Shown piece by piece: positions 43,598-54,982 of a stretch of DNA of 64,000 nt. Position 1 is the first letter of the stretch. Each line of letters begins with the position of its first letter. Below the pieces are notes generated by a model that saw nothing but the letters and a program-made list of their open reading frames with translations, was not told the origin of the DNA and made no database searches. Position numbers and translations under genes: made by a program. This stretch comes from Bremia lactucae (lineage: Eukaryota > Oomycota > Peronosporomycetes > Peronosporales > Peronosporaceae): positions 5,922,965-5,986,964 of the forward strand of contig NC_090613.1 of NCBI RefSeq assembly GCF_004359215.1, given 5' to 3'.

Positions 43598-44399
43598 GCA
43601 CTCGTGCCGTATTCCCGAGCATCAAATGCATCACAGCGCTGTAATGTCAAAAATATATACGCAGATTTTACAAAAGCAACACAATTTAATACTTTTTAAA
43701 TCCATGTGTATTGCTCAATTTATCGATATTTTCATTTTTATCGATCACCAATTTTGCTGTAAATGGTCCAAATGTAACCTTGAAAGTATATTCAATTCGT
43801 ACCTGAACACCTAATCCCTTGTTCTTTAACATACAACAATAATCTCTGTGCAGGTAACTCCAATCTTTATTCAGACGTCAGTAATTTGTCAATGCTCTTT
43901 CCAGGATATTTTATCAGCGTAATGTGCCTCCCTTCGACACGTGAAGTAACAGTATGGCCAAATAGCGGAACTTTACTTTTATTTATTAGCCGAGACGTCC
44001 AAAAAACCTAAACAAAATTAAAAAGTTATAGTGAAGGGTAGGGAATCCGCTGGAATCCAATATGTTTGCATGAAAGATTTGTTTCAAAGAAACGAATCTT
44101 TTCTTTATGGATTGTACAATTAACCTCGAGGTAGCACACTATAGCACTCGAATAATTGTGTCGAAGATGTGTCATTGCTGCCAAAATAATATTCCGTAGT
44201 TTGGGCATTGACTACCTTGCCCCATTCAGAAACTAATGTATTTCATGCTTCACCTTCAGAGATCTTACTGATTCAATTTTGTTTGACATGCAAAAAAGAA
44301 TTAAATCACATTAAAGACCACTTCCCTTTCATTTGCTGCAAATGGTCAAAATGTAACCTTGTAAAGTATATTCAATTTGCACCAACACAAAATGTGTGT
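43598..44399. other. Intergenic spacer with a direct repeat
   Basis: Lies between two convergent genes. It contains an imperfect direct repeat of about 53 bp at 43752-43803 and 44331-44384 (core AAATGTAACCTTG and AAGTATATTCAATT in both). No gene was seen. Confidence 0.55.
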
Positions 44400-47300
44400 C
44401 TAAACGCTCCGTATTTTTTGCAGCTCGACGCCATCGTCGTTGAGGTCGACATCCACTTGCCCAGATGAAGCGGGAGAGGATGCGAGACCCATTGGGGAGC
44501 TGTGAAGTGCATTAGACGTTGGCGTGAATTCAAACGTAGTTTCGTTCGTGCCATCACCTTGCTCTTTTTCATCCGTTGGCAACTTGCCCTTCAAATACAA
44601 ATAATCATTGTAAACATTGCGGTACTTGCGATGAATAATGAGAATGCCCATCAACAGAAGCAAGACAATAAACCCAATTACAACAATGACAGCATACACC
44701 GAGTACAAATCCTTTGTATTCAGCACCACAGCGCTCTCGGAGCACGTGGAAATGGTATTTGTGCTCGCCGTCTCTGCACCACCATAGCATGCGAGCTTGC
44801 GAGCATACGAGACCAGCTGCTCCCCACCGTTGCAAGTCGAACGAAGCTCATTAAAGTAATCGTCGTCGCATATGGGACAAGCGTATGCTGTCTTCCATAC
44901 AATGTTCCAATCGCACTTGTCGTCATCATTTACAGACACAGTTGCAGGTTTGCTGGTCGTGCCTATTATAAAAAAAATTACGAATAAGTCGCCTACTTTT
45001 TAGCAACTATATCACAAAACGCTTACCACTGCCAAGATCGCACTCAAAATGAAAAGTTGTTGTCATGGTTTTGCCTTTTACACAACCCGATCCATCCGTA
45101 AACGAGACCTTCACTCCTGCTCCATAGTCCAAAGGTAAAATTTCCATATGCCTTCCGCCGTTAACAACTTTCCATTGCTGCAACATCATCCGTCGATAAG
45201 TTGCGTATTTCAACAACAAAAAAACACACACAATAACCAATACAATACCGGGGGGGCGGAACACAATACATTGCCATAAAGACCACTATTTTGCTGAAAA
45301 AAGTGACCAGCTTCTCGAGGATTTGTGATACTAGCAATCACAACATGCGCAACGTCTTTATTCGTATCAACTTGTTCATCAACAATCTGACCCGGAACCT
45401 TTTCCTTCCATCCCGTTCCAAGTGGACGAAAGAGCCCCGAGAACCAGAAACTCTGACCATCGGCTTCAAATGGAATCGACGCATGCACACGTGTAGTTGA
45501 CAATAAACTCGTGGCATTCCCATACACCGTATCATCTAAAAACAAACTCGCATTCCCCCACACAAGCGCTTCTAAGAGCGACAAATTGTACGTCACTTGA
45601 AGTCCTCCAAGTGCAGATGAAACAACCTCTAACGACGACGATGACGAGGCTGCAGGACTTGCCTTCACAGTCAATGCTTGAGGAGCCGCACACGTGATAG
45701 CACCGACTTCACTATACGTATTGGCCCCACACGGGGTGCACGTGGACGCACCTTCTTTCGAGTACGTATTCAAGGGGCACTTGACACACGCAACAATGCC
45801 ACTGGGATCCTCGGTATCCGCAAATGTCCCTGCAGGACAAACATGACAACCAGTCCCTTCCGATTCGAATGGGGCATAGCCCATAGGACAATTGTCACAC
45901 GTCACCCCCGCTCCATCTCGAGTCCCGACAAGTCCAAGAAACATCACTCGCACCTCCATTGCTCGCTTCGCTTCGGCACTCGTTGCACGCACAACCAATG
46001 CAATTTCTTTCATTACGGCCGTCGTGACATTGATTGGAATAACTTGATTATATTCGCCATTCTCACTGCCATGAAGCAAGTGCGTCGCAGTGAACTCGTC
46101 CGTCACGTCGCTGGTACTACTACTACTAGCAACGTCATAACTACTGCCCGTGATATTCATTTCACGCTTGATCTTGATACTATTGGCCCCCACATCCCGA
46201 ATTTCAAGCTCCACCCATGCACGCGAGCCAATGTCTTCAAACGTAGGGACACCACTGAGGTTGTATGTGATAGTCAACGACCCCGAATGTTCAAACAACA
46301 CGTGAAACAACAAGACCGTTCGACTTGGACGTTTCCAGCGACCACTTTCGTCGTCAGGACTCGTATGTTGAGCCAACAAGACCCCACTTTTAGTCAATTT
46401 CCATCCCGCTTTTGTCGCTGCTGTTGCATCGACAATAGAAGGCCACTCCTCCCATCCATCGGGTGTCCCAACGCCAAACTCGAGTGTTTTCACGACCACG
46501 GTTCCAGCACGACAGATCGTACATTGTCCAGTAACACTCCGTACTTGATTCGTCCCACATGGCTCACATTCATCGCCTTGTCCAAGTTGATACCCACGTG
46601 CACAGCTTGCGCATTCGACGCCTTGTTCCGCCTTCGGAAGTTGTATGCTTGACGTTTGCTGTAACTCACACGTCTGTGGTTGACGCCATGAATACGTGAC
46701 ATTCCGTAGACCATTTGTACAGGGTGTATACGTCGCATTAACGTCGTCAAGAGAGCACGGACGTTGCTCGACACAAGACGAAATGCCAATCGATCCTTTC
46801 GGAGCGTGTGTGTTATCAGGACACGTGTAGCACGTAAATTCCAACTCACTATTTGACTTGGCCGCAGCGTACTCATCCACGTCACAGAATGCACATAAAG
46901 ATCCTCCACTATTCGTCATATCACCGCCACAAGTATGACAATGCAAGTCCGAATAGGCAGTACCAACGACTTCAATCACCTTGAGAAACGCTTTGTCTTC
47001 GCCCACGTCTCCTGTATAATCTTTTCGATAATGCCACGCCAAGACATGGGCCCCCATTGTCACTGGAACAACCTTTTCTTTCCATCCATCCGATTGCGAA
47101 ACACTTTCGGCTCCTGCAGTATCGTCAACTTGAAACACAAGGCCATCGTACGGTAATTCCGCATCAACTCGGTACTTAAACGTCACGTAACCATCGCGTA
47201 CAAACGTTGCGCCAATGCGTAACGTGGAATAAAGTTTCGTACCACCAAAGTTCTCAAGTACCCCCGAGTTTTCACCCGATGAAATCAACGATCCATCCTT

Positions 47301-47862
47301 GGAAGCCGACCATGGATTGCAATTGTGTTTCCACTCGCCTGTAAACATGTCTTGCGTCATACAATCCGTCTCCAACTCCACGGGAAGAGGCGATGTCCAT
47401 GCATTCGTGCGCTGGGAAAAGAGTTTCCCACCACCTAATGAATACTTTCCCTGGGGACAGCGTTCACAGCTTGAAACAGGCGTCGGACCGGAGAAACTAG
47501 AGCATATCATGTGCACTTTGTAAAGAAAGCGATGCGAATTTAGAGTGATTTTTGTTTGACGTACTTGGCCCCAAGATAAAAGCCTCGCGCACAGTGGACG
47601 TCACATCGAAGACCATGAACAGGAGCTACGAGCCAGTCATGAAGTGTTAATGATTACGAGACACGTGGGAATTTGTTGTCTTACGTTTAGCGAGCACTTG
47701 ACCCGTCGAGTTTGCGGAACACGTGCCGTCACCTTTAATATAGTAATACAACGTCCGCTTCTCGTCGACACAGTCGCCGAATCCGTAGCGCAATTGTGGC
47801 TCCGTTGCGTAGGCCCTAGAGGCCAAGAAACCTCCCGCGCATAGCCCCAATGCCGTCCACAT
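44400..47862 (-). CDS. ELAPOR/EIG121-like cysteine-rich transmembrane protein
   Basis: Five exons on minus, 47862-47685, 47625-47565, 47496-45249, 45177-45027 and 44962-44400, join in frame with introns of 59, 68, 71 and 64 bp to give about 1066 residues. A signal peptide (MWTALGLCAGGFLASRAYA) leads an ectodomain rich in repeated Cys motifs such as CERCPQGKYSLGGG, GYAPFESEGTGCHVCPAGTF and CVKCPLNTYSKEGASTC. A mannose-6-phosphate-receptor-like part follows (VLCSAPPQWKVV, FHFECDLGSG). One membrane span near residue 990 (YAVIVVIGFIVLLLLMGILI) precedes a short cytosolic tail. Human ELAPOR proteins act in late endosomes and lysosomes. The ATG is the first in frame; two GTG codons upstream were not used. 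Confidence 0.85.
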
Positions 47863-48227
47863 CACCACGTTTTGACAAGTGAGGCTACGACACGCGGACG
47901 GTACCCAACTTGCACACTAAATTTATGGACACACACACCACATGTGACTTGTGTAGCCAGATTCCGTATTTTTAGAGAAAACGGTTATAAGTCCTTGTAA
48001 CGTAACCCATAGTTCTAAAATAATGTTTCGATTGAAGCTTTGAAGTCACTGAGGATGGAAATAGATTCGACTATCTGAGGAATCGGCAGCGATGTTTATT
48101 GACTTGCAACTAATGACTAGTGTTTTCTTCGAAATCGCTTTCTTGTGAATTAGGTGGCCAAGTGAGCTCATTCGACAATTCAACGTCTTCCACACACACA
48201 CAACAATTCTTATCAGTAACCACTAAG
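47863..48227. promoter_or_regulatory. Divergent intergenic region between ELAPOR-like and secreted protein genes
   Basis: 365 bp separate the two start codons, which point away from each other, so both promoters lie here. A CA-repeat (CACACACACACAA) sits near 48192-48204 in the presumed leader of the plus gene. Confidence 0.4.
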
Positions 48228-48485
48228 ATGAAGTCTTCTTTCGCGATTTTGGGGGCGCTTTGCTACCTTGCTGCTTTTGCCACTGCTGAAGAGCCGGCTG
48301 TCGACAATGCTGTCCTTACTGAAGCTGAACCTGAATCATTTGATGCTGGAATGGACGACTCATCGCCGGATAACCAAGAATATTACGGCCGTCGTAGAGG
48401 TTACCGTGGCGGGTATGATGGTTACCGTGGCGGGAATCGGGGCTACCGTGGTGGTTATGGTGGCAACCGTGGCGGCTACTGGTAA
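48228..48485 (+). CDS. Small secreted Gly/Tyr/Arg-rich protein
   Basis: 86 residues. The first 20 (MKSSFAILGALCYLAAFATA) form a clear signal peptide with an A-x-A cleavage site. An acidic stretch (EEPAVDNAVLTEAEPESFDAG) comes next, then a tail of repeated YRGG/NRG units ending GGYW. The frame is open 36 codons further up but the signal peptide fixes this start. There is no RxLR or LxLFLAK motif. It could be a wall-associated glycine-rich protein or an apoplastic factor; the sequence does not decide. Confidence 0.75.
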   Translation: MKSSFAILGALCYLAAFATAEEPAVDNAVLTEAEPESFDAGMDDSSPDNQEYYGRRRGYRGGYDGYRGGNRGYRGGYGGNRGGYW

Positions 48486-49546
48486 GCTTATTGAGAAAGG
48501 AATTTAAAGAGAGAAAATCGACATACATCTCAAGAAACGTATAAAATTTATTGCAAGCTTTCGTTTTACCCAAATACACAACATTGTGCTTTGTCTCAAT
48601 TTCACATTCTTTGTTAAATATATCCAATCTTAAAAAGGTAACTCGATACAAAAACACGTATCAATGGTGGGGCAAGCCTTTTGTAAGAATATGAACGCTT
48701 ATAATTGTGATTACGACGAGAGTGCACGGACGTTTTCAAGATAATAGCGCATCTCTTAAACGTTAACATTAATATCGACAGTCACTAGCACATCAGTGCT
48801 TGCGAATTGTTGCAATTCTCATCAGATGTCATCAGTCTCGTCACGCATTTGATAGTCTAAACCTGTTCGACAAAATATCTCTTAGCAGGGAGGCCGTATG
48901 TAATAAGAGTGCTAAGTTTAAGCAGTAAATCCTTTAGCTGCTGTGGCTCGCATCGTCGGGTAGTGAGTCACACTCTGTGTTTTAGTCAAGGCCGTGGTAT
49001 CTATATGTGCTCATCTTTACTGGAACAAAGAGTACGAGTCTGATGAGCTTGAAAATAAACGCCGATACGTCTTGGATGGCTGTTTTGTTTTTGTCGACTT
49101 GCAGCGTAGCATTCGTAGCTTTCACGTGGCAACTGCACACATAACATTGCACTAACCGAATCAACAAGAAGTTGTGTCAATGCTAATTGTGAGGCCTATT
49201 TGCGAGCTTCGAGGTCACAAAGAAGAAGAAGCCTTGACAAATACATGTGCCGACCGTCAATAACGTATATATTCTATTTTCAGTCTGGTCCAATCTCTGT
49301 TCACGAGAGGTTGATGCTTGCTCAATAAGGCGGATTGGCCAAGCGACGTTGCAATCGATACTATCAATCGCGAAGATCGCATTGCTCGATATTTAATGCT
49401 GAAGTAGGAAAAGTGACGGAATCGATGCCATCGGTCAAATTACGTTACTCAGCGACGAGGCCGCCACAAGCTTCGAATTAAATGAGCAAAGACGTCTCGT
49501 TGCCTAATCATGGACGAAGTGTAATTTATACGTTTGTCAACCGAGA
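48486..49546. other. Intergenic region, nothing recognised
   Basis: A 1.06-kb gap between the secreted protein gene and Gypsy B, with many stops on both strands. No element or RNA gene was identified. Confidence 0.4.
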
Positions 49547-50076
49547 TGTAACGGGATAAAGTTGCCCTAATGTTACACAGTCCCCGTGAAGTATACTTGT
49601 TGAACTTAAGGAGATGGTAAATTACTGAATTAAAGTAATTAGACCCAGCACTCGGGTGTGGTTCACATTTGTGAACAACCCTTGTGTATGTGATGCACAT
49701 GGGTGCAGTCACATTAGGAGGGATGACGGCTAGCGTCATCCGTTACGCGAGGTATTTAGAAAGATACGCTCACAACACGTATTAAGTGTTATCTATAGAG
49801 ATGACATTTTGTTTAATAAAAATAGGTATTTATTTTTAAATCAATTATATAAATCAATCTGAAAACTACTTTCTACTTAGTAAGTGCGCACGAGGAGCCG
49901 GATTATCGCTCCCGTGACGACACTTAAATAAAGTACTTAGTGCGTTGGGTGAGGTCGCTAACGTGCCCACCACAACTACCTCACTGCACGCAAGAGAAGC
50001 TGGTTAACCGCTTCCTCGCTGAGCTAGCGTGTGCGTCCAAGTAGAGCGTGGCCGCATTACGACATGCCCGCCTACA
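49547..50076 (+). repeat. 5' LTR of Gypsy B
   Basis: 530 bp, from TGTAACGGGATAAAG to CGCCTACA. It pairs with 54451-54982; visible differences are spread along the length, so the element is not young. Confidence 0.88.
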
Positions 50077-50134
50077 CTTGGTAGCACTTGAAATCCTTCC
50101 CATGACCCGCATCTCTGCGAGTGTACGTGTGAGG

Positions 50135-51180
50135 ATGAGCTTCAATATTGATTGGGCTCATTTCTCCCACCTCTCCGAACATCATCGGGAGGTGGTAGGG
50201 CTTATGGCGTAGGGACTTGGTGAACAAGCCCTGGCCAGGCTCCTGGGTAGTCTTCCTGAGCAACATGTTGCTCAGTTGGAGCAGTTTGAAGCATTTGTGC
50301 TCGGACAGCGGAGGGCTGCGTCCGAGGTGCAGGGCCATGCTGCGGCGGAGTCCGTCACTCCGACTCATATTGGGCTAAGGCATGAGCAGGCTCGGAGCGA
50401 GGCTCTCAACAGGACGGTTGAGATGCTCTCTGCCCGGCTGAGCCGAGGCCTATTCGGATGGACCCGCCCAAGTTCGATGGAACGATGGAACTGCAGCGCA
50501 AACGATTGTCCACTGGCTTTTAGCCGTGGAGCAATGCGGTGTCGCGCAGCTCATCGAGGACGAGAGCCGGATGGTGTCGTACGCCATGTCGCATCTGTGC
50601 GGTAAGGCCTCAGATTATGCTTACTCGGCGCTCATGGCGGACAGAAAGGCGTTCCCTACATGGGCGATTTTTCTCCTTAAGACAAGATTTGCGCCATGTA
50701 CCAGCCGCCGAACAACGAAGTGTTGCTTCAGGCGCGCTTCTTTGGAGCGCGACAGGCGAAGCGATCTCTGCAAGAGTATGTGCAAGAGATGCGCTCGCTG
50801 TCCGCATCCATAACCGTAGGTCCGATTCCGGAGCACATTAAGTGCCCACGTTTATGAACGGACTACGGCATGGCCCATCGCGACAGGCCCTTTTCAGAAA
50901 GGTGCCGTCAACGATAGAAGAGGCAATCAAAGTTGCCTCGGTTGAGGAGCAATCCTACAACAGTGCCTCGGAGACAGCTTTATATAAGCCGTCGGCCAAG
51001 ATGTCAGATGCCTCTCCCATGGAGTTGGGCAATGCAGACGGTGTCTGTTACAAATGCGGCAAGCGCGGCCATATGATGACTCGCTGCTATGCCAGGGTCC
51101 TTGCTGGGGCGAAGACGCCCAGCAAGAGGACTCCCTCCCAAAGGGCGATGGCAAGAACCAGCGTGCGAGACGTATGAGTT
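50135..51180 (+). pseudogene. Gypsy B gag (broken)
   Basis: Starts at 50135 (MSFNIDWAHFSHLSEHH) and hits a stop at 50210. Later frames give a capsid-like region (KFDGTMELQ-type start, RQAKRSLQEYVQEMRSLSASI) and an intact zinc knuckle CYKCGKRGHMMTRC at 51048-51089, preceded by ASPMELGNADG. Frame changes disrupt the whole. Confidence 0.75.
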
Positions 51181-51349
51181 CTGCATCGACCACTGAGGGG
51201 TCGGGAAATGCAGGAGCGCAGTATGGGCAGGATGCCCTACTGACGCGGACTCTGAAGCTATCCCTAAGTCCAGAGTTGTGGAAAAAATGGGTAGCATAGT
51301 CCCTGAGGTCTCGAAATTCTGGACCTCACCACCGCTGGTCTATAGCGCT

Positions 51350-51690
51350 CAAGTAAGAGGCTATGACCAGGTGATGCCCCTCCTAGTGGATTCGGGTGCA
51401 TCACAAAATTTTGTAAAACTCGCGGCTCTAAGAAAGAAACCGGCGATGTTTGAGTCGCTTTGCCAGGATGGCAAGTGAGCAGAGGCGACCGTTCGTTTAG
51501 CGAACGGCGCACTCGTTAAGTCTGAGGGAGTTCAGGTAGAACTCGCCTTCAGCTTTAGTGACTTCTCTTGTAAGGAGAAGTTCGCGGTGCTAGGTATGAA
51601 GAGTCCGTATGACCTTATCCTAGGCATGCCATGGTTGGCAAAAAGCCAACCATGGATAGACTGGCGTACACACACAGTTGCGAACTCTAC
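51350..51690 (+). pseudogene. Gypsy B protease
   Basis: Contains MPLLVDSGASQNFVK with the active-site DSGA motif, then KSPYDLILGMPWLAKSQPWIDW, the usual closing part of a Gypsy protease. A stop at 51476 splits it. Confidence 0.8.
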
Positions 51691-51699
51691 GCAGGACAC

Positions 51700-52684
51700 A
51701 GGAAAGGATGTATGGCATCAGCTGTCAGCTTGTGATCCCTTGAGAATCAATGTGCCTCATGACACAGATCTCAAATTGATGATCCTTCACGAGCTCCATG
51801 ATGCGCCATACAGTGGACATCTGGGCCGTGAGAAGGCATTCTTTCGAGTGTCATATGAATTTTGGTGGCCACATCTATTTAGATGGGTGGCCAACTATAT
51901 TCGCTCTTGCGAACAGTGTCAGCGCATTAAGCCTGCACCGGCCAGCAGTGCGCCACTGAAGCCGCTACCGATTCCAACCAACTGATGGAAGTCAGTAAGC
52001 CTGGACTTCATGTTTGGCATGCCGCCCGATCATAAGGGTCGGACAGGGCTAGTCGTCTTTGTAGACAGCCTGAGCAAAATGGTGCATTTAGCACCATGTA
52101 AAACATCGATCACAGGCAAAAAGGCAGCTCTCTTGTTCCTGGATCATGTTTACCGACTAAATAGGATGCCCGAGTCCATAGTATCGTGCCGGGATCCACG
52201 TTTTACGTCTGGTTTTTGGCGAGATGTGTTCGAGCTGCTAGGTAGCAAGCTTCACATGTCGATCGCAGATCATCCCCAGACCGATGGCCAAGCAGAACGT
52301 GCCAATCGTGTCGTGGCGGATGTCTTGCGCACTATAGCAACTCCCAAAGAGTGGAGCAAGCAATTGCCCTTTGTGGAGTTCGCTATAAATAACAGTGTCC
52401 ACGCCAGTACGGGTGAGACACCGTTTCATATTAACGGACTGCGCCATCCTCGGACGTCAGTCTCGTTTGTGCATAGCCCAAGTCTTAGTGGAGGAGGGCC
52501 CCTCACTATGCTCGGTGCGAAAGAGGGACATAGCTTCTTCAATATGACGATGACCCATGAGGGTATCATCTTAAAGACAGAAACTTGCTCTAGTGACCCT
52601 GCCAGTTTAGCATTGGTCAATAAAACTACGTCCTACGACCGACCTCTCGGCGGTATCATAGACGAGTTTGATGCTAAAGCGTGA
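51700..52684 (+). pseudogene. Gypsy B integrase
   Basis: The zinc-binding part shows LHELHDAPYSGHLGREKAF and SCEQCQRIKPAP (His2Cys2). A stop at 51983 separates it from the catalytic core, which is otherwise well kept: SLDFMFGMPPD, VVFVDSLSKMVHLAPCKTSI, SCRDPRFTSGFW, DHPQTDGQAERANRVV and FAINNSVHASTGETPFHING. The Asp, Asp, Glu triad is present. The next part diverges after NGLRHPRT. Confidence 0.82.
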
Positions 52685-52832
52685 GCGAGGCTCAACGCTT
52701 TGTGAATGAATAATTAGCCATCACATGTAAAGTCCGTGGCGCAATGGCAAGCGCACAGGACAAGCAAAAAGATTATGCGGACCGAAATGGTCGCAAAAAT
52801 AATGAACGCTTTAGAGTGGGTATAAAGTACTG

Positions 52833-54323
52833 TTAAGTACTAGTCTTCAGGCATTCATAACCCTGACGAGCCTTTGCTCGGACATCAACAAGATCCGAGG
52901 TCAGTCGCGAAACTTGATTCTCGAGATCCGCAATACGTCGTTCAGCAGCGCTTAACGCCTGTGACTGAATCCGCGAGTAGGTGGGCGAGATCGCCACTCC
53001 TATCAGGGACCACCTTCACTGATGGATGCAGGTGGGAATCATATTCCTCTTTAAGTATTATTCCTCATACAGGCAATGATAATTAAGTAACGAGCATCCG
53101 TGTTACACAATTCCGCTATCGATAGTCTTGGGGACGAAGCCTTCATTAACATAAGTCTGAAGTGTAGCAATCATAATAGATTTTTTTATTTTAATCGTAG
53201 TAAATAAATAAATCTATTATGAACGCTTCCTTGTTAGAAGGTTGCTTGCCCACCGCTCCGTGAGGCAAGGGCATCAGATTCTCATTCAATGGAAAGGTTA
53301 TCCGAAGCGTTTTGACTCTTGGGAACCGATCGATACCCTACGTATTGATGTGCCCGGCTTGGTGGCTGCCTATGAAAAGGAGCACTAGCCTCTTCGCTAG
53401 TCTCAGATGGACTAGCAAAAGTAGCGTTGTGAGAAGAAACAGGGGGTACAGTACTGCCCATGATTTCTTTCACACGCAAGCGGGCGAAATTAATTCGCTG
53501 CGACCACTGTTACATCACATCCGAATGCGGATGAATGCGGCGCAGGAATTCCGCCTCGTATTGGTCGGACGTTTCATCTGAACGCAACACGACCGGGATC
53601 GGGAAAATACGCCCAAGCGATTTTCCCTGAGCCCTCCATGATTTAAAGACGCCATCATAATTATGTGCGTCTACAAAAGCGCGCTCTAGGAGCGACGCTC
53701 TTGGTCCGTTCTAAAGGGGTCATTTAGATGGAGGGGGCATCGGTGATATGCCACCCGTCACATAGCTTCTTTCAAAACGACTGGCTTGTGACACCGACTG
53801 AGCACGTTCACGTCGTCGGCGGAGCTCCAGGCTCCGAATCCTTTATGTCAGAACCATTATGGATTATGGTCTGAGCATAAGGTGTTGTTATTATAGCCAT
53901 CGAAGAAGCAGCTGCGCCTTTATGAACAGCGCTCTCATTACCTATCGCTGCTCTATCCAGCGCAGACGACGAGACAGCATCCGTAAATGTTACTGTCTCC
54001 ATGTTGTGGGCCATGAGAGAAGTTTGGATGGGCGATAATGCGCCATCATCCTTCCTCATGAGCTCGTTGTCCGAAGCACTACTATGAGGTGACGGCATCG
54101 GTGTCGACTCACTGTAGTCGACAATGAGCGACGGATCAGCATTTTCACTGTTAAAGTGGGATGTATCCTTTAGCCCCGTTAACGCGACAGCAGCAGTAGC
54201 TGTCAGCGTTTCAACTAAGGCATTGAACGCGGCCGGCGAGTTACAGCGGCGCGTGCGCTTAGTGCGAGGTTGAGTGGGCGTCTTCGCAGACGACCCACCA
54301 CCGTGGCCCCTTTTAGGTGGCAT
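52833..54323 (-). pseudogene. Antisense ORF of Gypsy B
   Basis: Opposite to pol. An uninterrupted 172-codon frame starts at 54323 (MPPKRGHGGGSSAKTPTQPRTK, basic, then acidic and Ser/Thr-rich). It continues after a break through FVDAHNYDGVFKSWRAQGKSL at about 53640-53690 and RLRVKEIMGS near 53470. It ends with a coiled-coil-like tail, AERRIADLENQVSRLTSDLV, stopping at 52833. The FVDA segment parallels SFVDAFYRHRWF in element C and the tail parallels element A. The protein is of unknown function. Confidence 0.55.
53265..53388 (+). pseudogene. Gypsy B chromodomain
   Basis: Reads ILIQWKGYPKRFDSWEPIDTL then PGLVAAYEKEH before a stop, a compact integrase-associated chromodomain. It lies opposite the antisense gene. 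Confidence 0.8.
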
Positions 54324-54450
54324 CTATGGCGCCGTGTATGGAAAAACAGGTCGCTTGAGTGATTGAGAGAACTAGCGGCGCGTAAAGCTGCTCGCAGATC
54401 CTCGCTCCTCTTTGACGAATTTAAAATGTAATTTTTTTTAGGGGGGATGG

Positions 54451-54982
54451 TGTAACGGGCTAAAGTTGCCCTAATGTTACATAATCCCGTTAATTACCTT
54501 GGTGTACTTAAGAAGATGATCAATTACTTAATTTAAGTAATTAGACCCCGCACTCGGGTTTCGTTCCCATTTGTGACCAACCCTTGTGTATGTGATGCAC
54601 ATGGTGCATTCACATTAGGAGGGATGACGGCTAGCGTTATCCGTTACGCGAGGTATCTAGAAAGATACGCTCGTAATACATATTAAGTGTTTTCTATAGA
54701 GATGACATTTTCATTAGTAAAAATAGGTGTTTATATTTAATGCGATTAAATATAAATCAGTCTGAAAACTATTTCCTACTTAGTAAGTGCGCACGAGGGA
54801 CCGGATTACCGCTCCCGTGACGACACTTAAACAAAGAACTCAGTGCGTTGGGCGAGGTCGCTAACGCGCCCACCACAACTACCTCACTGCACGAAAGAGA
54901 AGCTGGTTAATCTGCTTCCTCGCTGTGCTAAGGTGTGTGTCCAAGAGAAGAGCGTGGCCGCATTACGACGTGCCCGCGTACA
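54451..54982 (+). repeat. 3' LTR of Gypsy B
   Basis: 532 bp, from TGTAACGGGCTAAAG to CGCGTACA, partner of 49547-50076. Confidence 0.88.

Larger units (their letters stand above)
49547..54982 (+). mobile_element. Ty3/Gypsy retrotransposon B, lacking reverse transcriptase
   Basis: 5.4 kb between LTRs 49547-50076 and 54451-54982. A TTGGTAGCACTTG primer-site-like sequence follows the first LTR and an AGGGGGGATGG purine tract precedes the second. Coding order is gag with zinc knuckle, protease, integrase and chromodomain; protease runs straight into integrase, so reverse transcriptase and RNase H are deleted. Flanking bases CGAGA and CCTTA do not match, so the target duplication is lost or an end is recombinant. 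An antisense gene occupies the 3' part. Confidence 0.88.

Noticed and set aside
45678..46652. 324-codon open frame on plus
   Set aside because: It lies fully opposite the large exon of the ELAPOR-like gene, is rich in Arg/Thr/His as expected of a reverse-strand shadow of Cys/Gly-rich coding, and has no motif.
48228..48485. RxLR or Crinkler effector assignment for the small secreted protein
   Set aside because: No RxLR, EER or LxLFLAK motif follows the signal peptide.
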